NCBI RefSeq assembly: GCF_042682915.1
Contig: NZ_JBHUIW010000005.1
Span: forward strand, 124,001 to 188,000
DNA: 64,000 nucleotides
Reading direction: 5' to 3'
DNA from: Rhodoplanes azumiensis
GTDB taxonomy: Bacteria > Pseudomonadota > Alphaproteobacteria > Rhizobiales > Xanthobacteraceae
Shown: piece by piece, positions 1 through 8,159 of the stretch
How positions within the stretch are numbered: the first letter of the stretch is position 1
How the letters are laid out: the number at the start of each line of letters is the position of its first letter
The notes under the pieces: model-generated
What the model saw: the letters and a program-made list of their open reading frames with translations, nothing else
What the model was told of the DNA's origin: nothing
The model's database searches: none
Translations under genes and position numbers: made by a program

Positions 1-63
1 CAGGATCCGGCGCGCCACCTTGCGGATGACGCTCGAGTCGTCGACAACCAGACAGGTCTTCAT
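1..63 (-). CDS. cheY: CheY-type response regulator (5' end only)
   Basis: The first 21 codons of a single-domain receiver are visible before the window edge. They read MKTCLVVDDSSVIRKVARRI, with the acidic pair (Asp9-Asp10) that binds Mg2+ in receiver domains. A GACGAGG ribosome binding site lies just upstream of the ATG. It follows cheW on the same strand after 74 bases, so it is the third visible gene of the che operon. CheY carries the phosphoryl signal from CheA to the flagellar motor. The receiver could also belong to another stand-alone response regulator, because the phosphorylated Asp lies outside the window. Confidence 0.85.
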   Translation of the reverse strand, partial: MKTCLVVDDSSVIRKVARRIL

Positions 64-137
64 CGCGTGCCTCGTCTCTCTCGTGCCCCGGCCGCGATCG
101 TGCCGCCGGCGCACCCGCAATCGTTGAACGCTTCGGC

Positions 138-602
138 TCAGGCCGCGATGGCCTCGCCCATGTCGAGCACCCGGTCGACGTCGAGGACGACCAGGAGCTG
201 TCCCTCGAGCCGATGGACGCCGGCCGACACGCGGGCGAGCCGCGCGTCGAGATTGACCGGGTTCGGCTCGCGGGCGGTCTCGTCGAGCTTGAGCACCTCG
301 CCGACCGAGTCGATCAGCAGGCCGTAGGACTCGCCCTTCGATTCGATGCCGATCGCCATCGGCTTCTTGCCGTCCTCGCGCTTCGGCAGGCCGAGCCTTC
401 GGCGCATGTCGATCGCCGTGACGATGCGGCCGCGCAGGTTCAGCACGCCGGCGATCTCCGGCTGCGAGAGCGGAACCCGCGTGAGACGCTCGAGCATGAA
501 CACGTCCTGCACCCGCGAGATCGGCAGCCCGAAGAGCTGCTCGCCCAGCATGACGGTGACGTATTCGGTGAGCTGGTCGCTCGAAGTGTTGTCGTTCGCC
601 AT
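138..602 (-). CDS. cheW: Chemotaxis coupling protein CheW
   Basis: A protein of 154 residues made of a single CheW domain. Typical stretches are visible: EQLFGLPISRVQDV near residue 21, a PEIAGVLNLRGRIVTAIDMR segment near residue 48, and a C-terminal LLVVLDVDRVL. CheW bridges chemoreceptors and the kinase CheA at the inner membrane. The start at MANDN is preferred because GGAG sits six bases upstream. An alternative ATG four codons earlier (614) overlaps the cheA stop as TGATG and would give translational coupling. It lies directly downstream of cheA and upstream of cheY in one operon. Confidence 0.95.
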   Translation of the reverse strand: MANDNTSSDQLTEYVTVMLGEQLFGLPISRVQDVFMLERLTRVPLSQPEIAGVLNLRGRIVTAIDMRRRLGLPKREDGKKPMAIGIESKGESYGLLIDSVGEVLKLDETAREPNPVNLDARLARVSAGVHRLEGQLLVVLDVDRVLDMGEAIAA

Positions 603-613
603 CCTCGTCTCCA

Positions 614-3349
614 TCACGCGGCCTCGGCGTGGGCGGTCTGTTCCTTCAGGGCGGCGATCAGGCCGGGCCGGTCGAACTTGGCTACGAAGTCGTGGAAGCC
701 GACCTCGCGCCCGCGCTCGATCGCCTCGGGCGAGGTCAGGCCCGACAGGGCGATGATCGGGACGTCCTTGGTCTCGGGATCGGAGGTCACCGCCTGGGCG
801 AGCTCGAAGCCGTTCATGCCGGGCATGTCGATGTCGGTCACGACGACGTCGATGCGCTTGCCCGACTTCAGCACCTCGAGCGCTTCCTGGGCGGCGGCGA
901 CCGTGGTGACCTGATAGCCGGCGGCCTTGAGCACCGGAGTGAGCATGTTGCGGAAGAACGCCGAGTCGTCGACGAACAGCAACGTGCGGGTCACCGGACC
1001 GCCGAGCGCCTTGTCCTTGCGGCGCAGCCAGTCCTCGAAGGCGATCGGCAGGAAGTAGCCCATGTCGAGCACTTCGGTGGCCTGGCCCTTGATCACGGCG
1101 GAACCGAGAACGCCCGGAACGTCGCTCGACACCTCGATGTTGAGCGTGTCCTCGACGATGTCGACGATCTCGTCGACCACGAGACCCATCGAGCGCCCGT
1201 CGTCGGAGAAGACGAGCAGCGGCTGGGTGCCCTGGGTGCGGATCTGCACCTCGTCGTTGACCCGCACCAGCGGCATCAGCTGGCCGCGATACTGGACCAG
1301 ACGACGGCCGTTGGAGATCTCGATCTTGGTCGCGTCGATCTCCTCGAGCCGGGTGACCAGCGACAGCGGCACCGCCTTGGGCTCCGGCGAGCCGGCCCTG
1401 AAGACGAGCAGCGAAGTCGTGTTGTCCTGACCGACGTGATGCTGGACGGCGTTGCTCTCCTCGGACTGCGCCTGCGTGGTGGCGATGGTGCCGAGCGCAC
1501 GGGCGATCCCGTTCGGATCGATGATCATGATCACCGAGCCGTCGCCCAGGATGGTGTTGCCGGAGAACATCGCGATGTCGCGCAGCTTGCTCGACATCGG
1601 CTTGACCACGATTTCCTCGGTGTGGAAGACGCCGTCCACCACGATGCCGAAGGTCTGGGTGCCGACCTGCGTCACCACGATGAAGCCGTTCTCGGCGTCG
1701 TCGTTCGACTGCGTCTCGCCCTCGTCCATCTTGAGCAGGCTCTTGAGCCGGATCAGCGGCAGGAGCTTGTTGCGCAGGCGCAGGACCGGGGTGTCCTTGA
1801 TCCGTTCGATCTTGTGCTCCGAGTTGGTCTGGGCGCGCACCAGCTCGACGACCGAGAGCTGCGGGATCGCGAAGCGGTCGCCGCCGGCCTCGACGATCAG
1901 GGTCGAGACGATCGCCAGCGTCAGCGGGATCTTGATGACGAAGCTCGACCCCGAGCAGGCCACCGACTTGACGTCGACGGTGCCGCCGATCTGGTCGATG
2001 TTGGAGCGGACCACGTCCATGCCGACGCCGCGGCCCGACACGCTCGTCACCTTGGCGGCGGTCGAGAAACCCGGCGCGAAGATGAACTTGTGGATCTGCG
2101 CCTCGCTCATCTTCTCGATCTGGGCCTCGGTGGCGAGCCCGCTCGAGATGGCCTTGGCCTTGATCTTCTCGGTGTTGAGGCCGCGGCCGTCGTCCGAGAT
2201 GTCGATGATGATGTGGCCGCCCTCGTGATAGGCCGAGAGGCGGATCGTGCCCTTGTCCGGCTTGCCCAGCGCGCGCCGCTCGGCCGGCGACTCGAGGCCG
2301 TGGTCGGCCGAGTTGCGGACCATGTGGGTCAGCGGATCCTTGATCAGGTCGAGCACCTGGCGGTCGAGCTCGGTGTCGGCGCCGTGCATCTCGAGCTCGA
2401 TCTGCTTGCCGAGTTCGGTCGCGAGGTCGCGCACGATACGGGGCAGCTTCTGCCACGCGTTGCCGATCGGCTGCATGCGCGTCTTCATGACGCCTTCCTG
2501 CAGCTCGGCCGTGACGTTGGAGAGCCGCTGCAGCGGCACCTTGAACTCGGAGTCCTCGTGACGGCGGACGATCTCGAGCAGCTGGTTGCGGGTCAGCACC
2601 AGCTCCGACACCATCGTCATCAGGTGCTCGAGCGTCTCGACGTTGACGCGGATCGACTGGTTCGCGACCTTGCCGTCGCCGCTCTTCTCGTCGTCGCCCT
2701 TGGGCTCGGTCGCCTTGGCGGCGAGCGCGGCGGCCGCCTTGGCGGCCGAGGTGGTCTGCGCCATGTCGGGATTGAAGACCGGCCCGGGCGTCTCGCGGAA
2801 GGCGCGCTCCAGCTCGTCGAGCGACACCTCGCCCGGACGCAGCTGACGCTCCAGCACCTGATAGGTGAGCTCGCCCTTGGTGACGTCGGCATCGGCCTTC
2901 GCGGCGGGAGCGGCGGGAGCGGCGGGCGCCGCCGCGGCGGGGGCCGGCGCCTCGGCCGCCTTGGCGGGCGCGGGCGCGTTGATGGCGAGCCGCTCGAGTT
3001 CGTCGATCAGATCGCGATCCTGGCCGGCCGGCTCTTCCTGGTTCTGCTCGAGGTCGTCCAGGATCGACTTGATCCGGTCGATGGTCGAGAGGATGAGGGT
3101 GACGGCCTCGCCCGTGACGGCCGTGCCGTCGCGGAACTTGCCCATCAGCGTCTCGGCGGCGTGCGCCAGAGCTTCGAGCCGGGGCAGCCCGAGGAACCCG
3201 CAGGTTCCCTTGATGGTGTGGACGAGCCGGAAGATGTTGTCGAGGATCTTGGCGTTGTTTGGATCCTGCTCGAAACGAACGAGTTCGACGTCGACGACAT
3301 CGAGGCTTTCATTCGTCTCGGTCAGGAATTCCCGGAGCAAGTCGTCCAT
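614..3349 (-). CDS. cheA: Hybrid chemotaxis histidine kinase CheA with C-terminal receiver
   Basis: A protein of 911 residues. The HPt domain is at the N terminus, with phospho-accepting His44 in the motif HTIKG. An Ala/Pro linker follows at about residues 130-155, then the dimerisation and HATPase region with NSADHGLESP and DDGRGL boxes, and then a CheW-like domain. A second CheW-like segment (about 660-770) and a receiver domain (about 787-905, likely phospho-Asp839 in TDIDMPGMNG) extend it beyond the roughly 650-700 residues of classical CheA. It autophosphorylates in receptor arrays and passes phosphate to CheY; the attached receiver may act as a phosphate sink. It heads the operon cheA-cheW-cheY, and a CtrA-type box lies about 235 bases upstream. 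Confidence 0.96.
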   Translation of the reverse strand: MDDLLREFLTETNESLDVVDVELVRFEQDPNNAKILDNIFRLVHTIKGTCGFLGLPRLEALAHAAETLMGKFRDGTAVTGEAVTLILSTIDRIKSILDDLEQNQEEPAGQDRDLIDELERLAINAPAPAKAAEAPAPAAAAPAAPAAPAAKADADVTKGELTYQVLERQLRPGEVSLDELERAFRETPGPVFNPDMAQTTSAAKAAAALAAKATEPKGDDEKSGDGKVANQSIRVNVETLEHLMTMVSELVLTRNQLLEIVRRHEDSEFKVPLQRLSNVTAELQEGVMKTRMQPIGNAWQKLPRIVRDLATELGKQIELEMHGADTELDRQVLDLIKDPLTHMVRNSADHGLESPAERRALGKPDKGTIRLSAYHEGGHIIIDISDDGRGLNTEKIKAKAISSGLATEAQIEKMSEAQIHKFIFAPGFSTAAKVTSVSGRGVGMDVVRSNIDQIGGTVDVKSVACSGSSFVIKIPLTLAIVSTLIVEAGGDRFAIPQLSVVELVRAQTNSEHKIERIKDTPVLRLRNKLLPLIRLKSLLKMDEGETQSNDDAENGFIVVTQVGTQTFGIVVDGVFHTEEIVVKPMSSKLRDIAMFSGNTILGDGSVIMIIDPNGIARALGTIATTQAQSEESNAVQHHVGQDNTTSLLVFRAGSPEPKAVPLSLVTRLEEIDATKIEISNGRRLVQYRGQLMPLVRVNDEVQIRTQGTQPLLVFSDDGRSMGLVVDEIVDIVEDTLNIEVSSDVPGVLGSAVIKGQATEVLDMGYFLPIAFEDWLRRKDKALGGPVTRTLLFVDDSAFFRNMLTPVLKAAGYQVTTVAAAQEALEVLKSGKRIDVVVTDIDMPGMNGFELAQAVTSDPETKDVPIIALSGLTSPEAIERGREVGFHDFVAKFDRPGLIAALKEQTAHAEAA

Positions 3350-3583
3350 CGGATAAAACTCGCGTTACAGGACCGCGCAGCCCGGAGAGGAATTCGGGAG
3401 CGAATGCAGTCTCTTGGGAAAGCGTTTAAGTTTCGTTGCGGACGAGGGCGCGGAAACACGCATCCTGGCGATGTTCTTGCGCGACGATCGCGGGCGTTCG
3501 TCGCGCCCCGCCCTCGCGGGCTCCGCGACGAAGCATCGGAATTGTTGAAAATTAGAGAGAATATGGGGACGCGACCGGGCCCG

Positions 3584-3598
3584 TTAAGATTGCCTTAA
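3584..3598 (-). promoter_or_regulatory. CtrA-type binding site TTAA-N7-TTAA
   Basis: The sequence TTAAGATTGCCTTAA is a perfect match to the full-length CtrA recognition pattern TTAA-N7-TTAA known from alphaproteobacteria. It lies in the promoter region of cheA, next to chpT, whose product phosphorylates CtrA. Chemotaxis genes are common CtrA targets. Binding is inferred from the motif only. Confidence 0.6.
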
Positions 3599-3682
3599 GG
3601 GGCCCCGCAGCGATCCGCGGGCCGCGAAAAATTTTGCGTGGCGCCGCGTTCGCGCTGCTCGACTAACACTCGGAAAGGCTTG

Positions 3683-3705
3683 AAATAACCCTTTTGTACG
3701 AGGGT
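3683..3705 (-). terminator. Possible weak intrinsic terminator after chpT
   Basis: Read on the minus strand, directly after the chpT stop, the sequence forms a 5-bp stem ACCCT/AGGGT with an 8-base loop, followed by TATTTC. The stem is short and the T-tract is imperfect, so this is a weak call. Confidence 0.35.
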
Positions 3706-3708
3706 CGT

Positions 3709-4425
3709 TCAGCCGACATTCGCCACCGGCTCGGCGCCGGCACCGGCACCGGCCGGCGCGACGGCCGTGATCACGATCGCCTCGCCCTCGACCGCGAAGG
3801 CGACCTCGAGCCCGCAGGCCTTCGCCAGCAGGCCGGCGTAGAACGGCTGGACGGCATGCGCGTCGAGCGCCGGATCCTCCGGCGTGCCGGCGACAAGGTG
3901 GGGCAGATGCTGCGGCACGCGCGCGTTCATGCCGCGCGTCTCGACCCGGAAACCCATGCCCTCGCCCTCGCCGACCGGATCGATCGCGAGCGTGCCGCCG
4001 CGCGGAATCGTCTGGCCGGCGAGCAGCAGCAGGTTGAGCACCAGCTTGACCCGGTTCTTGGGCAGCAGCAGCCGCGGCAGGCTCCAGGACAGCTTGACCT
4101 TCTCGTCCTCGAGGGCGCCGCGGGCCACCTTCTCGGCGTCGCCGAGATCGATCTGGGCGCCGGCCGAGCCGGCGGCGCCGAAGGCGAGCCGGCAGAACTG
4201 CAGCCGGGCCGAGACCCGCCCGGCGCTCTTCTTGATGAGATCGAGCGCGAAGGTCTTGGTCTCCTCGTCCTGGGCGTCCTCCAAGACCTCGAGACCGTTG
4301 ACGATGGCGCCCGAGGGGCTGATCAGGTCATGGCAGACCCGCGAGCACAGCAGGGCGGTCAGATCGAGCGGATCGAGCGTCACGGTGCTGGAGGGCACGG
4401 TGCTGCCGGGCACTGCGCTGGACAT
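3709..4425 (-). CDS. chpT: Histidine phosphotransferase ChpT
   Basis: A protein of 238 residues with the ChpT layout: a dimerisation helix carrying the phospho-accepting His (His32 in SRVCHDLISPSGAI), a second helix with NGLEVL, and a degenerate ATPase-like C-terminal domain. In alphaproteobacteria ChpT relays phosphate from the hybrid kinase CckA to CtrA and CpdR and so controls cell cycle and motility. The start at MSSAVPG was chosen because the 30 upstream codons look like translated promoter sequence. It is divergent from cysQ (114 bases between starts) and is followed by the che operon on the same strand. Confidence 0.9.
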   Translation of the reverse strand: MSSAVPGSTVPSSTVTLDPLDLTALLCSRVCHDLISPSGAIVNGLEVLEDAQDEETKTFALDLIKKSAGRVSARLQFCRLAFGAAGSAGAQIDLGDAEKVARGALEDEKVKLSWSLPRLLLPKNRVKLVLNLLLLAGQTIPRGGTLAIDPVGEGEGMGFRVETRGMNARVPQHLPHLVAGTPEDPALDAHAVQPFYAGLLAKACGLEVAFAVEGEAIVITAVAPAGAGAGAEPVANVG

Positions 4426-4539
4426 CGGGTCGGGTCTCCGCGGGGGCCACCGAATCGGCGCCGCGCCGCGGTGGTGCGATGTGATACACCGGCGCAAAGC
4501 ATCAACGCAAACCACCGCTCACCCCGCCGGACCGACCGC

Positions 4540-5400
4540 ATGGAGCCGACCCGAGACGCCCGCGACGCCGCCCCGCGCTCCGCCCGCCACGATCTCCACG
4601 ACCTCGTCGACGACCGCCTGGCCGCCGCGCTCTCGACGCTGGTGTCGCGGGCCGGCCGCGCCATCCTCGAGGTCGCGCGCGGGCCGCTGGCCGTCACCGA
4701 GAAGGCCGATCATTCGCCCGTGACCGCGGCGGACCGCGCCGCCCAGGACGTGATCCTCGCCGGCCTCGCCCGGCTGCTGCCGGGCGTGCCGGTGGTGTCT
4801 GAAGAGAGTGACGACAATGCCGGACGCGACTTCGGCGACGCGCCCTTCGTGCTGGTCGATCCGCTCGACGGCACCCGCGAGTTCGTCGCCGGCACCGACG
4901 ACTACGCCGTCAACATCGCCATCGTGCGGAATCGCCGGCCGCTCGCCGGCCTGGTCTTCGTGCCGGCCTGCGGCGTGCTCTATCGCGGCCGGGTCGGGCG
5001 CGGCGCCGAGCGCGTCGCCCTGCCGGCCGGCGCGTCGGACGGCCCGGCGGCGCCGATCCGGACCCGGCGCCCCCCGGCCGACGGGCTCGTCGCGGCGGTC
5101 AGCCGGTCACATCTCGATCCCGACAGCGACCGGTTCCTCGTCGCGAACGGCGTCGTCGACCGCGTTCCGCGCGGCTCGGCGCTCAAGTTCGGGCTGTTGG
5201 CCGAAGGCACGGCCGACGTCTATCCCCGCTTCGCGCCGGTGCGGGAATGGGACGTGGCGGCCGGCGACGCGGTGCTGACGGCCGCCGGAGGCGTCGTCCT
5301 GCGGCCGGACGGCACCCCGCTGCGCTACGGGGACGGCCCCCGCGGTTTCCTGGTGTCGGGCTTCGTCGCTTGGGGGGCTCCGCCGCCGCCCGGGCCGTGA
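4540..5400 (+). CDS. cysQ: 3'(2'),5'-bisphosphate nucleotidase CysQ
   Basis: A protein of 286 residues of the inositol monophosphatase fold. The metal-binding motifs are intact: VSEESD near residue 90, DPLDGTREF near residue 107, and WDVAAGDAVL in the C-terminal third. CysQ removes the 3'-phosphate of PAP, a by-product of sulfate assimilation, and needs Mg2+. The DPLDGTREF wording favours CysQ over SuhB-type inositol phosphatases. It is divergent from chpT and converges on a YHS-domain gene across a 16-base palindrome. Confidence 0.92.
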   Translation: MEPTRDARDAAPRSARHDLHDLVDDRLAAALSTLVSRAGRAILEVARGPLAVTEKADHSPVTAADRAAQDVILAGLARLLPGVPVVSEESDDNAGRDFGDAPFVLVDPLDGTREFVAGTDDYAVNIAIVRNRRPLAGLVFVPACGVLYRGRVGRGAERVALPAGASDGPAAPIRTRRPPADGLVAAVSRSHLDPDSDRFLVANGVVDRVPRGSALKFGLLAEGTADVYPRFAPVREWDVAAGDAVLTAAGGVVLRPDGTPLRYGDGPRGFLVSGFVAWGAPPPPGP

Positions 5401-5431
5401 TCCGGATTTCGGCCGCCCGCAGGAAGGCGGA

Positions 5432-5447
5432 AGCCGGCGCGCCGGCT
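5432..5447. terminator. Perfect 16-base palindrome at a convergent gene junction
   Basis: AGCCGGCGCGCCGGCT is fully self-complementary and sits exactly between the cysQ stop and the stop of the convergent YHS gene. It could stall transcription from both sides. No T-run follows, so it is not a classical intrinsic terminator. Confidence 0.35.
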
Positions 5448-5947
5448 CACTGGGCGAGCTGGCTCTGTACCTTGGGCCAGTGCGACTGCGCCTCGGTCAG
5501 CACGCCGACCGGATCGGCCAGGAACTTCGCCTTCGCCGCGTCGCTGTAGAACAGCATCAGCCGGCCGCGGACGACGAGGAAGATCTCGGGGTGGCCGGGA
5601 CGCGATACGCCGCGCGCGACGCCGACCGGATCGTAGCCGCCGAACAGCGGCCCGTAGACGCCGGGATTGTCGGCGAAGGCGTTGCGGTTGCCTTCGTTGC
5701 GGAACCGCCAGACCGTGCCCTGGTGATCGTACTCGAACTCGGGACGGCCGAGCTCGGGCTGGCCGTCGACGAAATAGGCGACCGGGTCGAAGCCCGCGAG
5801 GGCGAGGCCGGAATAGCGGTCGGTGACGACCCGCTCGCTGATCGCGGCCATCGGGCCGCCCGCCGGGGCGAGCGCGAGGCCGAGGACTGCGATGACGAGG
5901 GCGGCCGCAAGGCGCGCAGTTTGCAGGGTTCGCCGCCGTGGCGTCAT
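5447..5947 (-). CDS. YHS-domain protein, probably exported
   Basis: A protein of 166 residues with a basic N terminus and a hydrophobic segment (about residues 12-33) that reads as a signal peptide or anchor. The rest matches the YHS family of periplasmic proteins: a YSGLALAGFDPVAYFVDG opening, a central WRFRNEGNRNAFADNP, and a conserved YGPLFGGYDP. YHS domains are linked to metal-related proteins, but the function of this subfamily is not known. It converges with cysQ and is divergent from the EipA gene, with about 111 bases between the two starts. Confidence 0.8.
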   Translation of the reverse strand: MTPRRRTLQTARLAAALVIAVLGLALAPAGGPMAAISERVVTDRYSGLALAGFDPVAYFVDGQPELGRPEFEYDHQGTVWRFRNEGNRNAFADNPGVYGPLFGGYDPVGVARGVSRPGHPEIFLVVRGRLMLFYSDAAKAKFLADPVGVLTEAQSHWPKVQSQLAQ

Positions 5948-6058
5948 ACTGTTGCCGGAAGCTCTCTCGATTCGGATGCGACAGTCCTAGCGCGACTTCG
6001 TGATCAAGCCGTTAGCGCACTGCGAGAAAACCGGGTCGAGTTGTCGGAAAGGTCGGAC

Positions 6059-6667
6059 ATGCGCACAGCCTGGCGTCGGATCGCGGCCGCGGTAACCTTC
6101 GGCGCAACGGTCTTCCTGGTCTGCGCCGTGCCCATCCGGGCCGTCGCGCAGAGCCAGCCGGTGCCGGCGCATCCGCAGCGCAACGACACCTTCACGACCG
6201 GCGAGATCGTCTCGGCCGGCCACCGCTTCTTCGGCGGTGTGTCGCGCAGCCTGGCGACCCTCGTCGAGCGCGCCGCCAGCCAGTGGGGCCTGCCCAACGG
6301 CTACGTGCTCGGCGAGGAGGGCGGCGGCGCCTTCTTCGGCGGCCTGCGTTACGGCGAGGGCGTGCTCTACACCAAGAACGCCGGCGACCTGAAGGTGTAC
6401 TGGCAGGGCCCGTCGTTCGGCTGGGACGTAGGCGGCGAAGGCGCCCGCACCATGATGCTGGTCTACAACCTGCCCGCGACCGAAGCGATCTATCAGCGCT
6501 TCGGTGGCATCGATGGCTCCGCCTACTTCATCGGCGGGCTCGGCATGACGGCGCTGACCGCCAACAATGTCGTGGTCGTGCCGATCCGCTCCGGCGTCGG
6601 GTTGCGGCTTGGGGCCAGCATCGGCTACCTGAAGTTCACGCCGCAATCGACCTGGAACCCGTTCTGA
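6059..6667 (+). CDS. eipA: EipA-type envelope protein (DUF1134)
   Basis: A protein of 202 residues with a clear N-terminal signal peptide ending near AVAQS (about residue 30). The mature part has the DUF1134 signature: TFTTGEIVSAGHRFFGG, then Gly-rich GLRYGEG and SFGWDVGGEGAR, and a C-terminal GVGLRLGASIGYLKFTP. In Brucella the homologue EipA is a periplasmic beta-barrel-like protein needed for envelope integrity and virulence. The start is supported by AAGG upstream. It is a single-gene unit divergent from the YHS gene. Confidence 0.85.
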   Translation: MRTAWRRIAAAVTFGATVFLVCAVPIRAVAQSQPVPAHPQRNDTFTTGEIVSAGHRFFGGVSRSLATLVERAASQWGLPNGYVLGEEGGGAFFGGLRYGEGVLYTKNAGDLKVYWQGPSFGWDVGGEGARTMMLVYNLPATEAIYQRFGGIDGSAYFIGGLGMTALTANNVVVVPIRSGVGLRLGASIGYLKFTPQSTWNPF

Positions 6668-6883
6668 TCGGGTCGTCCGCCGCGCTCGCCCGGGTTCCCG
6701 CAGCGCAGCCGCCGACCGGGCGCGCGGGTATCATGCGGCCCGGACACTGTTGCGTGATCGCCGCCGAAACGGCTTTCCCGCCCCTTGCAAAACAGTGGTC
6801 AGGTTGTTGAATTCCCTTTAGAAGCGCGACATCAAGTCGTCCGCCGGCGGGGTCGGCGCGGCGCGGAGCCGGAGGCGTTCGTC

Positions 6884-8137
6884 ATGATCGAACAGGCCAT
6901 GCTGTTCGGGATCGGGTTCCTGGTCGCGAGCCTGTTCAACCTTCTGTTCGTGCCGCTGGTGCACAACCGCGCCGTCCGCTTGACCACCCGCCGGCTGGAG
7001 GCCTCGACGCCGTTCTCGATGGCCGAGATCCAGGCCGAGAAGGACCAGCTCCGGGCCGAGTTCGCGATGTCGACCCGCCGGCTCGAGATGAGCGTCGAGC
7101 AGCTCAAGAGCCGGGCCGCCGGCCAGCTCGCCGATCTCGGCCGCAAGTCGATGGCGATCGCCCGCCTCAGGCAGGAGCTGGACGAGAAGACCGCGGCGCT
7201 CGCCGCCATCGAGGCGCGCGAGCGGGCCCTCCAGGAGCAGCTCCAGTCGACCGAGCACGAGTACACGCTCAAGAGCGACAAGGCCCAGACGGTGGAGCGC
7301 GTGCTGGTCGGCAAGGAGGCCGAGCTCGCCAAGCTCACCGCGGCGCTGACCGAGCGCAGCTCCGTGTCGGACAGCCAGCGCATCGAGATCGCCACCCTCA
7401 AGACCCAGATCGAGTCGCTCAAGTCGCGGGTCGAGCAAGCCCAGCACGACCTCAAGGACACCAAGACCCGGCTCGATCGCGAGCGCGCCGCCGCCGCCGC
7501 CGAGCTCGCCCAGGAGCGGACCCGGGCGACCGAGCTCGGTACCCGCGCGGCCGAGCTCGAGCGCCAGCTCGCCGAGCAGACCGGCGAGGCGGACGGGCTC
7601 GGCAAGCGCATCCGCGAGCTGGAGGAGCGACTGACCGAGCAGGGCCGCATGCTGGTCGAGCGCGAGTACGATGCCCGTAAGGCGCGCGAGGAGGCGGCCG
7701 GCGCCGTCGAGGGCTCGCGCGGCGAGGCGGCCCGGCTGGAGCAGGAGCTGGCCGCGGCCCGGGCCGAGAATGCCCGGCTGCAGCAGGAGCTTCTCGCCGT
7801 CCGCAAGGGCACCGAGGAGTCCTGGGCCGCCGAGCGGCTGGAGACCGCCCTGCTGCGCGAGCGCATCAACGACGTCGCCGCCGAGGTGGTCCGCCTCACC
7901 ATGGCGCTGGAAGGCGACGACTCGCCGATCGCCGCGATCCTGGCCGACGACCGCCCCTCCGAAGATCGCGCCGCCGAAGATCGCTCCGTCGCGGCGGGAC
8001 GCGCCACGGCGGACGGCGCGCCGCGCGGCGGCGATCTGGTCAGCCGCATCCGCGCCCTGCAGGCCCGCGCCTCGCGGGTCGCTCAGCCCGCCGCCGCGAA
8101 CGGCGCGCTGGCGAAGCCCGCGACGGCCGCCCCCTGA
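6884..8137 (+). CDS. Membrane-anchored coiled-coil protein, function unknown
   Basis: A protein of 417 residues. One transmembrane helix is visible at about residues 5-27 (LFGIGFLVASLFNLLFVPL). Residues about 45-345 are almost uninterrupted heptad-type sequence rich in Glu, Arg, Leu and Ala, so a long coiled coil in the cytoplasm is expected. The tail of about 70 residues is low-complexity and Ala-rich. A strong GGAGG ribosome binding site eight bases before MIEQA decides the start. Similar anchored coiled-coil proteins are common in Hyphomicrobiales without an assigned role. The DUF2927 gene follows after 22 bases and may be co-transcribed. Confidence 0.8.
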   Translation: MIEQAMLFGIGFLVASLFNLLFVPLVHNRAVRLTTRRLEASTPFSMAEIQAEKDQLRAEFAMSTRRLEMSVEQLKSRAAGQLADLGRKSMAIARLRQELDEKTAALAAIEARERALQEQLQSTEHEYTLKSDKAQTVERVLVGKEAELAKLTAALTERSSVSDSQRIEIATLKTQIESLKSRVEQAQHDLKDTKTRLDRERAAAAAELAQERTRATELGTRAAELERQLAEQTGEADGLGKRIRELEERLTEQGRMLVEREYDARKAREEAAGAVEGSRGEAARLEQELAAARAENARLQQELLAVRKGTEESWAAERLETALLRERINDVAAEVVRLTMALEGDDSPIAAILADDRPSEDRAAEDRSVAAGRATADGAPRGGDLVSRIRALQARASRVAQPAAANGALAKPATAAP

Positions 8138-8159
8138 GCGGCGGCGCGGCCGCGATCCG

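Larger units (their letters stand above)
3350..3708. other. Intergenic region upstream of cheA
   Basis: About 360 bases without a convincing gene between chpT and cheA. It is richer in A and T than its surroundings, especially 3540-3600. It holds the CtrA-type box at 3584-3598 and a weak hairpin after chpT. The che promoter presumably lies here. Confidence 0.7.

Noticed and set aside
629..3598. Plus-strand open frame of 989 codons
   Set aside because: It is antisense to cheA, whose domains are unmistakable. Its sequence is Arg/Gly/Asp/His-rich and domain-free, as expected for a shadow frame at high GC.
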